Of a stretch of DNA of 64,000 bases, positions 11,941 through 24,884 are shown in pieces. The DNA lies in the NCBI RefSeq assembly GCF_045679555.1, contig NC_092096.1:28900364-28964363 (forward strand), in the 5' to 3' direction. The notes beneath the pieces are model-generated. The model did not search any database, was not told the DNA's origin, and worked only from the letters and a program-made list of their open reading frames with translations. This stretch comes from Salvelinus alpinus. Lineage: Eukaryota > Chordata > Actinopteri > Salmoniformes > Salmonidae. Each line of letters starts with the position of its first letter. The first letter of the stretch is position 1. The position numbers and the translations under genes were made by a program.

Positions 11941-12507
11941 ATATGTTTTAGTTACAACAAATAATCCCACAATCTGCATTTTCCCCAGGACTTGAATTAC
12001 AGCATGTATGTATATCCTATTAATGGTCAGTGAAGTGAATGGTATTACTGCAACCCGACATTGCTATAAGAGCTACACAGTTCCATTTGATGAACCCATC
12101 GTATCTATGAACAATGAAATATGATTGTCTACCTGTCTGAATAACTTAAAATATCAGGTCACAGCGAAGCCACAATTGGTGCAATCCAGTGTTGTGGTCC
12201 ATGTTAAATAAAACAAGCCAATAGGTACTCCAAAAAGTTTTTCCTGCAAAGAAAATTGCATTCACCATTGAACAGGTGCTTGAAGATAAATGAGAACTGA
12301 TGAGAACTGTCCAATTGAAGACAATTCGTCCCTTCGTGCCATACACATACAACCACCTACCTACAGCATGGACTAATGTCAACATAGATCCCCAACACTG
12401 TATATTAGGGTAGTGCATAAGTAAAGCAGCTCAGTGATCACACCTGAACCCAATACTGGGTAATGACTGAAATAGACACAGCACCCCCTGCTGCTGGCTG
12501 ATTCTGC
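11941..12507. other. Unique non-coding DNA, no gene seen
   Basis: No repeat end or convincing exon. A CCCCCTGCTGCTGG stretch at 12484 is too far from the CTCF consensus to call. Confidence 0.5.
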
Positions 12508-12777
12508 AACACCCACTCTCTTTACATGCCACTGTACACTCTTACACTCGCTATCTACAACCTAAAATGGAGAATCCTTTGAATTACCCTTTTTGGTTCC
12601 AGGTAGAACCTTTTTTGGTTTCATGAAAACCCTTTCCACAGAGGGTTCTGCATGGAACCCAAAAGGGTTTTACATCAAACAAAAAAGGGTTCTCCTATGG
12701 GGACAGTCAAAGAACCATTTTAGGTTGTAGATAGTGAGTGTAAGAGTGTACAGTGGCATGTAAAGTGAGTGGGTGTT
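12508..12777. mobile_element. Long-hairpin MITE (270 bp) with 63 bp arms
   Basis: Arms 12508-12570 and 12715-12777 are inverted copies matching at about 61 of 63 positions, so the element is either young or converted. The interior also has paired AAAGGGTT/AACCCTTT segments. The interior resembles the element at 42438-42690 (GGTTCCAGGTAGAACC, TTCTCCTATGGGGACAG). Confidence 0.85.
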
Positions 12778-13766
12778 CTACACTCAAAAATTCTAAGAGT
12801 GTAGAATAAACCTTTCTGAATCCATACATGATAAACACAATCAGATTGTGTTACCTAGAGTGTCAGCCATTCCAAAATGCCACAGGGCAAACTTAACCAT
12901 TGTGGAATTAAAGGAGCCACAATGAGTCCCAAATGATGTGGTTGACCTCATATAATTTCACAGCTGTTAGCCTACATATGAGCATTTTCTTGTCCTATTT
13001 GGACTATTTACGATATACTCTCTGGTTTCTGCAATCGATCTGAAACAAAGTGAAAAAATACAAAATGTACTCTCAAACTTTTCGTAATGCTCATGGCAGT
13101 GTATGAATGGGTTTGACTTTCCTCTCACAGTGGGCTATTGATTGTGTCTGTGCACCAGCTGAAGTCTTCCCAATTAGAAGATGCAATTGCTACGCTCGAC
13201 AAGTGTTCCTCCCTACAGGTGTCATCTGATTTAGCATGGTAGAACAATGATCAACAGTGCTCACAACTGGGGTCTACTTCCATCCCCTCCTTGTACACAT
13301 TTGATTAAATTAATTAGTGTAATTTGCTCTCAAGCATTCAGCGTAACACAGAACCCCTACTTTTCTCCACCAAGATCCTGAAAAGTCAGAAGTGATGCTA
13401 TGTTGCAATTGGGTGGTTTGTAAATACAGAGAATCACTATCATACATAAAGAGTGGGATTAGTTAGATGGGAGTGTCTCACTGATTGGTATCATTATGGG
13501 AATGCCTGCAGGAGCACTGACTGGGTGTGCAGCCAAGGACATAGAGGAAGTTATTTGTAGAACTTTTCTACCACGGTAAATGTACTCTCTGTTCATGGAA
13601 AACCAATTTAAAAATTGACAGAGACATGGTGCTTCCTCGGAATACTAACAAGAAGTTGAAGTTATATTCTCAAACATTCATTCTATATTATCAGACTGTT
13701 TTTTTATTATAAATATTTTTTGACAACGAGCCAGATGCTTCCTTAACACAAGAATGCAGTCATATG
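12778..13766. other. Unique non-coding DNA, no gene seen
   Basis: Begins with a short stub (ACTCAAAAATTCTAAGAGTGTA) that is itself a small inverted repeat. Otherwise nothing recognised. Confidence 0.5.
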
Positions 13767-13911
13767 CCGTGTTCACGTGGTGGTCGGAACTATAAAACTC
13801 AGACATTTTTGACTTACTAAATGGTTGAACGCGGCACGTGTAGAACTACAACCAGTTAGCAAGTCGGACATTTCTAAGTTTCCTATAGTTCCGACTAGCA
13901 CGTGAACACGG
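13767..13911. mobile_element. Palindromic MITE (145 bp), CCGTGTTCACGTG ends
   Basis: The left end CCGTGTTCACGTG and the right end CACGTGAACACGG are perfect inverted copies. Just inside, TCGGAACTATA pairs with TATAGTTCCGA. CACGTG E-boxes occur at both ends as a by-product of the inverted repeat. Confidence 0.8.
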
Positions 13912-15182
13912 AAATAGGCTTACTTGTAAAATCATAATTTCCGTTGCCTGGTTTCAAAGACATTATCTTTTAATTTTATTGGTAATCAATAAGTATATTT
14001 CCTCCCTCATTTTCTTACTCCAAGCCTATAAAAAGTGCCTGACAAAAGTAGAGTGGAGGGCCTCATCAAACAAAAGACACTAAAAAGAAGCCTGTGTTAT
14101 GTTCAGATAGCAACAGGTTTTCAGTGCAACCAGCAACACAGTACGCACACACCAGTGCAAACACACACACACACCAGCCAGGTCACCTGTCATACAAGTC
14201 AGTATTCCATGTCCATCCATGTCTGAGGACGTCGGGAGATGACGTGGAAAGCGCCACTAGGGGCAACAGTGAGCGCTGTTATCTTCAAGTAGGTTTTGGT
14301 TTTGCTAGGGCGTTGTGGACGGGGATGGTGGATGGGCGTAAGCATCTGCCTCTGATTCCAAAGATTGCACGTTTGAAGCATCTGCCTCTGATACCAAAAG
14401 GTTGCAAGTTCAAAACCAGCAATAGAACGTTTTTTTTAAAGATTATTTTTAAGCCTTTCCCGAACTTTAACCCTTACCTTGAACGTTTGGAGTTAATGCC
14501 TAACATTAAGATTCCGGAGTTAATGCCTAAACATAACCTTAAACACTTTGAAATGTGACATTTGGAACAACTTCGAAATTAGATTTTTGAGAAACATGGA
14601 TGAACGTCTAATTCTGACGTGAGACTGTGAGAACTAGTTGACACACACACACACACACACTGTTGCCGTCTCCATGATGCCAAGGATTAATTAGCACAGC
14701 AGACTATCGGCCCATCTCTTGCCAGAGAAAGCTTCGTCCCTTGATGAAGTTGGCTGTGCCACCTGTCTCAAATATGCTTCTTCACCACGTTCCTCCGCTT
14801 TTCATTCATTCCCCCATTCGTTACTCATTAATTTAGCAGCCACCCTTTATCCAGGTGGGTTCACCATCGCTTAGCGACAGGGTTAAAAGTACGATGTAAA
14901 TCCACCTTGTTCATATGCTTTCATTCTTCCTGAGGACACTTGGTCACGTTAATGAGGGAAATGTCAAACGTTACCGTGTGCAATTAGAGCAGTATGCCAC
15001 ATTTGACTATAACGGACAAATGTTCCATTGACTGATAATGATAAAGTCCTTTATTACAGTTTGACTTTTGGGCTCTTTCATTCTAAATGTCCTGACAAAC
15101 ATCTCAAGTGTGTCTTTGGAGGAAACTGTATTGTCATTATCTTATAGTTTAGTTGATTATTTTTACACAACTGTAAAGTGTC
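13912..15182. other. Unique DNA with a possible tRNA-like SINE remnant and short CA tract
   Basis: Around 14340-14430 two imperfect direct copies of AGCATCTGCCTCTGAT occur, the second followed by GGTTGCAAGTTCAAAACC, which is B-box-like. A (CA)10 lies at 14641-14660. No gene seen. Confidence 0.4.
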
Positions 15183-15262
15183 AATACAATCAGTGGTGAT
15201 TTTAGCAAGTATATCTTGGTGGGGCAAACTCCCACCAAATGTTTTTAGATGCATGCCAGTAA

Positions 15263-15304
15263 GGACTACCTGGCATGATGACTCCTTGCTGTCCCCAGTC
15301 CACC
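15263..15304 (+). repeat. 42 bp filler segment copied from 17049-17090
   Basis: GGACTACCTGGCATGATGAC... to ...CCAGTCCACC is identical at both places. At 15263 it is flanked by two copies of a roughly 31 bp hAT sequence (CACCAAATGTTTTTAGATGC..., at 15232 and 15301). The sister hAT copy has no such insert. Confidence 0.85.
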
Positions 15305-16523
15305 AAATGTTTTTAGATGCATGCCAGTAAGGCATGCCAGTAAGGCACACAATACAACACTAAACAATACATTAATTGCACTTTAGCAGTGATAAACGGT
15401 GCCCACAAACTGTTAGGGCCTACATAAAGCTGTCCCAACAGCAAAGTCCCAACAACAGTCCCAACACCTTACCGCTGCTACACCTGGCTATCAACAGAGC
15501 CTTGTCTGGCAGTGAAACAGTTAATTCAGCCTAATTTATTGCCTTTAATGCATGAGGGGGCGACGAGCGGAGAAGAGGCAATTCGTCAGGACAGTAGGCA
15601 AAATTCTGAGGGGAAAAAGGACCAAATGATTAGGGAGAGGCACATGGGCTACTAACAGCTTACTACACAACATACACTTAGTATTACTTTCTTAGCTACA
15701 GTATACATATCTCCCTGGCATATTACATAATTTATTGCAGCAGCATACAAGACATTTTTGGACTCACCTTGTTGTGCTGTGCTCACTTGAACAGGAATGT
15801 GGCGCGGCGGTCCTTTGTGGACAAATTTTGTCATCAAACTTTGTTATCAAAGTCTGGCATTCTCTGGATTTATGGTGCTTTCAAGGTAACTAGGAACTCT
15901 GAAAAAAACAAAGTCGAATCATGATGACGTCAGTGATCTTCAGGTCAGAGTTCAAAGAGTTCCCGACTTGCAATTCCAAGTTGGATGATCGTTCAAAACT
16001 TATTTTCCCAGTCTGAGCTTGTTTTTTTCCAAGTTCCCAGTTGTCTTGAATGCACTGAAGTCTGAGATGTCCCAGTTCCGAGTTTGTAGTTGTTTTGTGC
16101 GCGGCTGGAGTCATGCTGAATTGACAGCATGGCCAATGTTGAAGGTTTATCCTTTTAAGCTTGGAAAAGAGACCCTTAAACCCAGACTTGGACCACACAC
16201 ACACTCCACTGAATAGCAGACTAGTGATTGCTTTGCAATGCTTGCAGTTAGCCACTGATTCCTTCCAAACCACTCATTGTTGAATTAGCGATGTCAAACT
16301 TCTTGTGTAATGTTTATGTCCAATGGCTGATGAGCACCGATACGTTTTATCTATAATTTCTCTTCATTATTTATCTTCATATGACAAGGATTAAAAAGTA
16401 TTTGCCAGTAGATTGTCGACGTGATTCCTGATGATGACTGCTAGCTTGCTAGCTAAGATTTTGAAAGTATGATGTTGACATGTCAGTCAAATCAAAGCTA
16501 CTGTAGATATAACGTGATTTGAC

Positions 16524-17564
16524 TGGGATTCTCTGCCTCTAACCCTATTACAGGGGCTGAGTCACTGGCTTACTGGTGCTCTTTCATGCCGTCCCTAGGA
16601 GGGGTGCGTCACTTGAGTGGGTTGAGTCACTGACGTGATCTTCCTGTCTGGGTTGGCGCCCCCCCCTTGGGTTGTGCCGTGGCGGAGATCTTTGTGGGCT
16701 ATACTCGGCCTTGTCTCAGGATGGTAAGTTGGTGGTTGAAGGTATCCCTCTAGTGGTGTGGGGGCTGTGCTTTGGCAAAGTGGGTGGGGTTATATCCTTC
16801 CTGTTTGGCGCTGTCCGGGGGTATCATCGGATGGGGCCACAGTGTCTCCTGACCCCTCCTGTCTCAGCCTCCAGTATTTATGCTGCAGTAGTTTATGTGT
16901 CGGGGGGCTAGGGTCAGTTTGTTATATCTGGAGTACTTCTCCTGTCTTATCCGGTGTCCTGTGTGAACTTAAGTATGCTCTCTCTAATTCTCTCTTTCTC
17001 TCTTTCTTTCTCTCTCTCGGAGGACCTGAGCCCTAGGACCATGCCTCAGGACTACCTGGCATGATGACTCCTTGCTGTCCCCAGTCCACCTGGCCGTGCT
17101 GCTGCTCCAGTTTCAACTGTTCTGCCTGCGGCTATGGAACCCTGACCTGTTCACCGGATGTGCTACCTGTCCCAGATCTGCTGTTTTCAACTCTCTAGAG
17201 ACCGCAGGAGCGGTAGAGATACTCTTAATGATCGGCTATGAAAAGCCAACTGACATTTACTCCTGAGGTGCTGACTTGCTGCACCCTCGACAACTACTGT
17301 GATTATTATTATGTGACCATGCTGGTCATTTATGAACATTTGAACATCTTGGCCATGTTCTGTTATAATCTCCACCCGGCACAGCCAGAAGAGGACTGGC
17401 CACCCCTCATAGCCTGGTTCCTCTCTAGGTTTCTTCCTAGGTTTTGGCCTTCTAGGGAGTTTTTCCTAGCCACCGTGCTTCTACACCTGCATTGCTTGCT
17501 GTTTGGGGTTTTAGGCTGGGTTCCTGTACAGCACTTTGAGATATTAGCTGATGTACGAAGGACT
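16524..17564 (+). mobile_element. Retroposon-like dispersed repeat nested in hAT-like copy A
   Basis: It is flanked by a 9 bp direct repeat TGATTTGAC (16515-16523 and 17565-17573) that is single-copy in the sister hAT element, so the ends are well fixed. The right end (TTTTTCCTAGCCACCGTGCT, AGCTGATGTACGAAGGA) is a very common salmonid 3' end that I associate with a LINE-derived family. The interior has no open reverse transcriptase. It includes a CT-rich run near 16985-17020. Confidence 0.75.
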
Positions 17565-18017
17565 TGATTTGACGTCATTTTAGCTGTGGCCAATGACCTT
17601 GAGCCTTCTTGGATGGGCACTTCTAATGTAACTCTATGGCAGCATCCAAAGGGCTTGAATTTTTGAGCTCTACCGTATATTTTGCAGTGACGTAGTATCC
17701 CCATGAGTGGCTGAGCCAACACTGAGCCAATCAAGGCACAACTAGAGAACATTACCAACCCCTACACTCCGTATTTTCCGCTGGCTACCCCACCACTACA
17801 GAAAGCACTGAGCCAGGCTGAAACACCTGCATTTTGGAGCTGCCTTACTCAAGAAAGCAAAAAAGAGACCAAGTGTGTATGCAGCTTTATTAACTCAATG
17901 AATGTTCGTTTTTTTTAACATTGTTTGCAAACTGATATGTGACACGTATTAATGCCAAAATAACATGCAAACAGGTGCCCCACCTGCACTGAATGACGGG
18001 TCGCCACTGCATACAAT

Positions 18018-18645
<628 letters not shown>

Positions 18646-18685
18646 ACACAGACACACACACTACACACACACACTACACACACTC

Positions 18686-19694
18686 TAACACAGTCTCAGT
18701 CATCCTTATGTCTCTTTCCCCCCTCGAGCTATACACCCCCTCCCGTTTACAGACAAATGCTTGTGTAGTGACACTGTAATTATGATCTCTATTCATCTTG
18801 TGTGATTTAAAAAACGCTCAACTCAATTGCTATACAATTACTAAACTATTGTGCAACAATATGTTAATAGGCCTACATTTATTGTTGTTACTAGTGTCAC
18901 CAAAAAGGAATTATTCTGATATCAGGATATCATTTTCTGTCTCCTACTGTATGTAAAAACTGTATGTAAAACTGTATGTTTTAGCCCTGCTTTCTTTCAG
19001 CAGGAAGTTACAAAGTCTTCTGAATCTGCCTGTAGCACAATGAATGCTCCCCTTGCATCCTAATACACCTCCTCCCCCTACAACCGTCATGGTCAGCCAC
19101 AGAAGATCTCACTCTTTGATTGGCTTGAAATGTCCTCAATGTTCAGGAGGGCACTAGGGCAGAGAGGCTGTTTGCAATCTACCGTGGCCAACAAGGGAAT
19201 CGATGACCTATTTTCATCCCAGTGACCTGGGCGAGATAAACCGCAGCTTATCATTTTACCTGAGATTGATTGAGGCCAAGTGCAAAGACCCAACTCTGCT
19301 GGCTTCCTGACATGTAGAAAGACAGAAAGTGTTTTAATCTAGACAGCCCTGTCAGTAATTCAATAGCCCATTGGGCAATCAGGAGAATGGTCTGTTTAAG
19401 TCTATGGTGACTCATTTGAAGTCATAAGGTCCTAATCAACCAAACTTGGGATTCTGGGTTCTAAAATATTACCGCTAGGCCTGTAGCTCGGGTCCTTAAT
19501 TACAACATGCTGTCATGCTGTCGTTCAGGCAACATATTGGTACTGCCCATGGACTATGAACAAATGTGTCGAAAAATAACTAATGACGCATTGTCCTGTT
19601 AAATAAGTAATCTAATTAACAACTAGATTGGTGTATATTGAATAGTGGCCTTGCCTTGTCTTATAATTTCTGACTCATTTTACTACTGGTATGT
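18686..19694. other. Unique non-coding DNA, no gene seen
   Basis: No repeat end and no exon pattern recognised. Confidence 0.5.
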
Positions 19695-19695
19695 T

Positions 19696-19890
19696 GAATC
19701 AAATCAAATCCTATTTTATTTGTCACATGCGCCGAATACAACAGGTGTAGTAGACCTTACCGTGAAATGCTTACTTACAAGCCCTTAACCAACAATGCCG
19801 TTTTAAGAAAATAGAGTTAAGAAAATATTTACTAAATATATTAGAGTAAAAAATACAATACAAAAAGGTAACAATAAAATAACAATAATA
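19696..19890 (-). mobile_element. LINE-type 3' end, reversed
   Basis: AATCAAATCAAATCCTATTT then TTGTCACATGCGCCGAATAC is the reverse of the TTTGATTTGATT-terminated 3' end repeated on the plus strand at 20615, 43890, 50575 and 57665. It is truncated on its 5' side in an AT-rich run. Confidence 0.75.
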
Positions 19891-20614
19891 ATGTCACTCA
19901 TTTAATTTGTTATAGTTTAATTTAGACTTCGATATTATCTCTTTTGAAAATTCCCTCAATATCCCCGACATAAAGTGGTGTGAATGAAAATCCTCTACCA
20001 GTTTCACAATTGTGAAATGTATTTAATCAGAATCCTGTACTTTTAATTAAACTATTTTTTTAGGTGGTACTTTCTACCTTTTTCTATCAAATGTCACACT
20101 TCTAACTATGGAACACTACATGACCATTTCATAATATGAGGACAAAATAGAACAGGTTTTTAAACAAATTTAATGAGCCTTTGGAGGCCTTGAGACATTT
20201 TGCCTAATGAGGCATTCAGGTTCGTCTCTCGCTCTTCCTGCCCTTGTGATCTGTCCACCCCTGGTTAAATTGTCTGAGTATTGAGACAGATCTCTTTCTT
20301 TTGTCTCATCGCTCAATTATAACCCCAATCAATTGAGATGGGGACATGAGTCAGACACACAGGTTGACGGTAGGTCCGCAAACTGACAACACTACTCGAA
20401 TACTGATCTATGAAACACATAGACCAATCTAACATAACTCATGAATCAGAAATAGCTGGCAATACCAATACATTCATAGTAATTCACTGGATACACAATA
20501 TGTGACTACAGATCCTTTCATGGACGAGCCAACGTGTCAACAGTGGTAGATGCTCTGTTCCATCTTTTAACAAGTTATCTCTTTCAAAAGTGACTGTTCA
20601 AAGTGATTATCCTA
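19891..20614. other. Unique AT-rich non-coding DNA, no gene seen
   Basis: Nothing recognised. Confidence 0.5.
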
Positions 20615-20766
20615 TTAACCTGTGTGGGTTCTGTACTGTAACGTGTAACAATGTTATTACTAGTAGCAATGTTCTTGTATGTAACCATTTCACTGTAAGG
20701 TGTGTGACAAATACAATATAGCTGTTGTATTCGGCACATGTGACAAATACAATTTGATTTGATTTT
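20615..20766 (+). mobile_element. LINE-type 3' end ending in TTTGATTTGATT
   Basis: GTAACCATTTCACTGTAAGG and GGCACATGTGACAAATACAA, ending in two TTGAT units. It directly precedes the SINE at 20783. Confidence 0.75.
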
Positions 20767-20782
20767 AGCTGTATGAATGTAT

Positions 20783-21030
20783 GGGCTTCCGAGTGGCATA
20801 GCTGTCTAAGGCACTGCATCTCAATGGTAGAGGCGTCACTACAGACCTTGGTTTGATTCCAGGCTGTATCACAACCGGCCGTGATTGGGAGTTCCATAGG
20901 GCAGCGCCCTATTGGTCCAGCGTCGTCTGGGTTAGGGTTTGGCCGGGGTGGGCCGTCATTGTAAATAAGAATTTGTTCTTAACTGACTTGCCTAGTTAAA
21001 TAAAGGTTAAATAAAATAAATAAATAAAAA
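20783..21030 (+). mobile_element. tRNA-derived salmonid SINE
   Basis: The head GGGCTTCCGAGTGGCATAGC is A-box-like and GGTTTGATTCCAGGCTGTAT carries the B box. The tail shared with salmonid LINEs (TTCTTAACTGACTTGCCTAG) ends in ATAAAATAAATAAATAAAA. Same subfamily as 22415-22649. Confidence 0.88.
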
Positions 21031-21187
21031 TGTCCATCCCTAGTCGTCTTGCCACAGACCATATCTATCATTCTCTCTATACCAAGGTATTTGTCTCTCT
21101 CTGGTGGTGATTACGGGTAAAAGTAAGCCCTGTCAGAGCACTATAAGGACCTCAAAAATATACTATAGTATTGTGCATCAAATAGAC

Positions 21188-21381
21188 CAGTGGTTCTCAA
21201 ACCTCTCCTCGGGGACCCCCAGCCGTTCCATGTATTTGATCTATTCCAGAGCCAGCAAACCTGATTCAGCTTGTCAACTAATCATCAAGTCCTTGACTAG
21301 TTGAATCAGGTGAGCTAGTTCAGAACGACAAAAGAAATTGAAATGTCTGGGGGTCCCTGAGGAGAGGTTTAAGAAGCACTG
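21188..21381. mobile_element. hAT-type MITE (194 bp) with perfect 8 bp target duplication
   Basis: Ends CAGTGGTTCTCAAACCTCTC and GAGAGGTTTAAGAAGCACTG are inverted repeats. AAATAGAC flanks both sides exactly (21180-21187 and 21382-21389). It has no coding capacity. Confidence 0.92.
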
Positions 21382-21389
21382 AAATAGAC

Positions 21390-21863
21390 AACAGAAGTAC
21401 AAATGGCCGAACATGATAACACAAATTAAAGTAACTACCTGAACGGACACACATTATACACAACCCAACACACACAAAAAAGCCTACACAACTTCTACTG
21501 TGAATGTTGATCAAACAGTCCAAAACAGAGCATTGATCAACAAACAACATCACAACAGCTGAGCTGTTCCAAAATGTACTGCTTATTAAAACAACTCAGC
21601 ACATCACACAGCAGTGTATAGGCATGCTTATGCCACATCACAGTATTAAGGTGTACACAGACTAACATTTAATTGACTGGTTTGCTGGCCGTGCATTACG
21701 CCAGGGATAGCCTATGCCCCAAAGCTGGACAGATAATATTCTGAGATAACTGTATACTTCAGAGTTCGTACAGTTAGAGACACTTGAAATGTGCATGTAC
21801 TGTAGGCTATGCCTAATAATCCCCAGTGTACAATTGGCTCATTCATCCCCCTCCTCTCCCCTG
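21390..21863. other. Unique non-coding DNA, no gene seen
   Basis: Nothing recognised. Confidence 0.5.
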
Positions 21864-21958
21864 TAACTATTCCCCAGGTCGTTGCTGCAAATGAGAACGT
21901 GTTCTCAGTCAACTTACCTGGTAAAATAACGGTAAAATAAATAAATAAATAAATAAAA
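21864..21958 (+). mobile_element. LINE 3' tail fragment
   Basis: GTCGTTGCTGCAAATGAGAA...TTACCTGGTAAAATAACGG ends in an ATAAATAAATAAA tail, matching the 3' end of the LINE at 38823-39797. Confidence 0.75.
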
Positions 21959-22414
21959 TGCAGATGAATTTGATCACTCTTTTGATGCTGAGAATTTTCC
22001 TGCGCAATGCGTATGAGCTTCGGGATTTACATAAATTACTGAGGTTATATTAACAGTTTCCTACTTTTCATGTAGCCTCATTTTGACCAGCTAATAACTT
22101 AACCACCAATCAAGCAACATTGTGGACCAAACGTTCAAATCCTGATGCTGCAGGATTATTTTGCTGCGACAATACAGGTCAAATGAATATCCTACACCTG
22201 TAGACCTACCTAACTCGACAATGAACAAAACATATTAAGGAACCCGAAATGCAAGAGCTAAATCTTAATGTTTATCTATGTAAACTCACAAACTTACCGA
22301 TCCTGCTATGTGCTAGAAAGGCCTGCCTTTGAAGTTACAGCAGGAAGCCTCGCTGGAGAGGGTTATCGAAAACTTCCAACGCCATTCATGCTTCATCCAA
22401 CTGTATTTAAAAAT
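21959..22414. other. Unique non-coding DNA, no gene seen
   Basis: Nothing recognised. Confidence 0.5.
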
Positions 22415-22649
22415 ATATATATATTTAACCTTTATTTACCTAGTCAGTTAAGAACAAATTCTTATTTCAAATGATGGCCTACTGCGGCCAAAACCTAACA
22501 CGGGTGACGCTGGGCCAATTGTGCGCTGCCCTATGGGACTCCCAATCACGGCCAGTTGTGATACAGCCTGGAATCAAACCAGGGTCTGTAGTGACGCCTC
22601 TAGCACTGAGATGCAGTGCCTTAGACTGCTGCGCCACTCGGGAGCCCAT
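22415..22649 (-). mobile_element. tRNA-derived salmonid SINE, reversed
   Basis: Right edge GCGCCACTCGGGAGCCC is the reversed SINE head. GGAATCAAACCAGGGTC is the reversed B box. Left edge ATTTAACCTTTATTTACCTA is the reversed tail. Confidence 0.88.
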
Positions 22650-22686
22650 GAAAACTCAATAAGGTTATGTTCCCCATAGAACAAAT

Positions 22687-22990
22687 GTAATGGTGCATTC
22701 AAGGGAACTCGGAACTTGGACAAAACAAGCTCTGACTGAGAAACATTGTTTTGAACGGTCATCCAACAATTACAAGTTGGAAATTCGGGCATCATCTAAT
22801 GCCATGTTTAAGACAACATGGAACTCAAAAACTCAGACATTTTCAACTTGGAAACTTGTTGTAGAAAGTTGAGGCCCAAGTTTCCCACTTGGGAAATTTC
22901 AGAATCAACCAAGGAAGCTCTACGCAAATAACTTAGGTTAATTTTAACTCAGAGGTTCTGAGTTTCTGAATTGTCTTCAACGCAACACTA
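22687..22990. repeat. Dispersed inverted-end repeat, related to 15875-16050
   Basis: It starts GGTGCATTCAAGGGAACTCG and ends TTGTCTTCAACGCAACAC. The inner ACTTGGAC...CTCTGACTGAGAAA...GTTTTGAACG reappears in reverse in hAT-like copy A near 15990-16040. I infer a MITE family, not classified. Confidence 0.5.
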
Positions 22991-23004
22991 GAGCTCTGAC
23001 TTCT

Positions 23005-23316
23005 CCGACCTGAAGATAAAATAAAATAAAAATGTATTGGTCACATACACATGGTAAGCATATGTTAATGCGAGTGTAGCGAAATGCTTGTGCTTCTAGT
23101 TCCGATAGTGCAGTAATATCTAACAAGTAATCTAACAATTCCCAACAACTACCTAATACACACAAATCTAACAAGTAATCTAAGAATTCCCAAACAACTA
23201 CCTAATACACACAAATCTAAAGGGGTAAATGAGAATATGTACATATAAGTAAATGGATGAGCGATGGCCGAGCGGCATAGGCAAGGTGCAGTAGATGGTA
23301 TAAAATACGATATATA
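23005..23316 (-). mobile_element. LINE-type 3' end, reversed, interrupted by Sleeping-Beauty-type element
   Basis: TTGGTCACATACACATGG and GTAGCGAAATGCTTGTGCTT are the reverse of the 3' end seen at 57665-57786. A 46 bp segment (ATCTAACAAGTAATCTAA... CACACAAATCTAA) is duplicated in tandem at about 23117-23220. The Tc1-like element at 23317 starts at a TA inside it. Confidence 0.65.
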
Positions 23317-24240
<924 letters not shown>

Positions 24241-24639
24241 CACTTTTGATCCCAATGTGATAATGATGGCAAAGGCAAACAAACAAAAATGGCACAAAAG
24301 TGATCCATTAAAAATGATAAATGAAATGATATATTGATACAAATTCCAAACAAAACGGTAGATAAACACAGTTGAAACCTGTGTCTCTGCTTGGCATCTA
24401 TCACAGTCTATCAGTATCACTTTGCTGGTGCAATACAGGTAACTTACCAGGTATCACAATAAACAAATATAAGGTTTTTTAAATGTATTTTATTTACATT
24501 CCATACACAATTTCAGCACATTTTATTTTCTATCAAAGTGGCTATAAATTTACTTAAAATATTTCTCTGCTGTCTGAATTTTAAGAAAACGTGTACAAAT
24601 AAATGCATGTCATTTTCACCTTGAATATTTAAAACCACA

Positions 24640-24774
24640 GGGGGGAGATGTGCTCAGACTTGATCATGTGCATCTGTCTACGTGCTTTACAACTCATATC
24701 GTGCTTTACAACTCATATCACCTCTGGTCAGACAGACGGTGCTCACAAGCACCTTGGAACTCTGTCAGTAACAG
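24640..24774 (+). promoter_or_regulatory. Probable 5' untranslated exon / promoter area of the c15orf48-like gene
   Basis: The stretch before the donor CAG/GTGAGA at 24775 is conserved in the paralogous block (donor there near 32479, GCAG/GTGAGA), including TATCACCTCTGGTC and GACAGACAGCATCTA. Vertebrate C15orf48 genes have a non-coding first exon. Transcript start and promoter elements are not visible to me. Confidence 0.4.
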
Positions 24775-24884
24775 GTGAGACAGACAGCATCTATTGACCT
24801 GTTGCCTTATAGGATAGACCTACACAGATTAAGGATTTACTATACAGAATAAGAATTGATACCGAATGGAATTTGAAAAACAAA

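Larger units (their letters stand above)
15191..18009. mobile_element. hAT-like non-autonomous DNA transposon, copy A, with nested insertion
   Basis: Left end CAGTGGTGATTTTAGC and right end GGGTCGCCACTG form a CAGTGGYGA terminal inverted repeat. Flanks are AATACAAT (15183-15190) and CATACAAT (18010-18017), an 8 bp target duplication with one mismatch, as expected for hAT elements. Without the nested element at 16524-17564 it is about 1.8 kb. Its sister copy at 57826-59767 matches along its length. No transposase is recognised. Confidence 0.85.

Noticed and set aside
12484-12500. CTCF-like CCCCCTGCTGCTGG
   Set aside because: Too many mismatches to the core motif compared with the site at 54621.
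14094-14558. 154-codon open frame
   Set aside because: It crosses CA-rich and repeat-like sequence with duplicated CATCTGCCTCTGAT motifs; composition does not look like protein.
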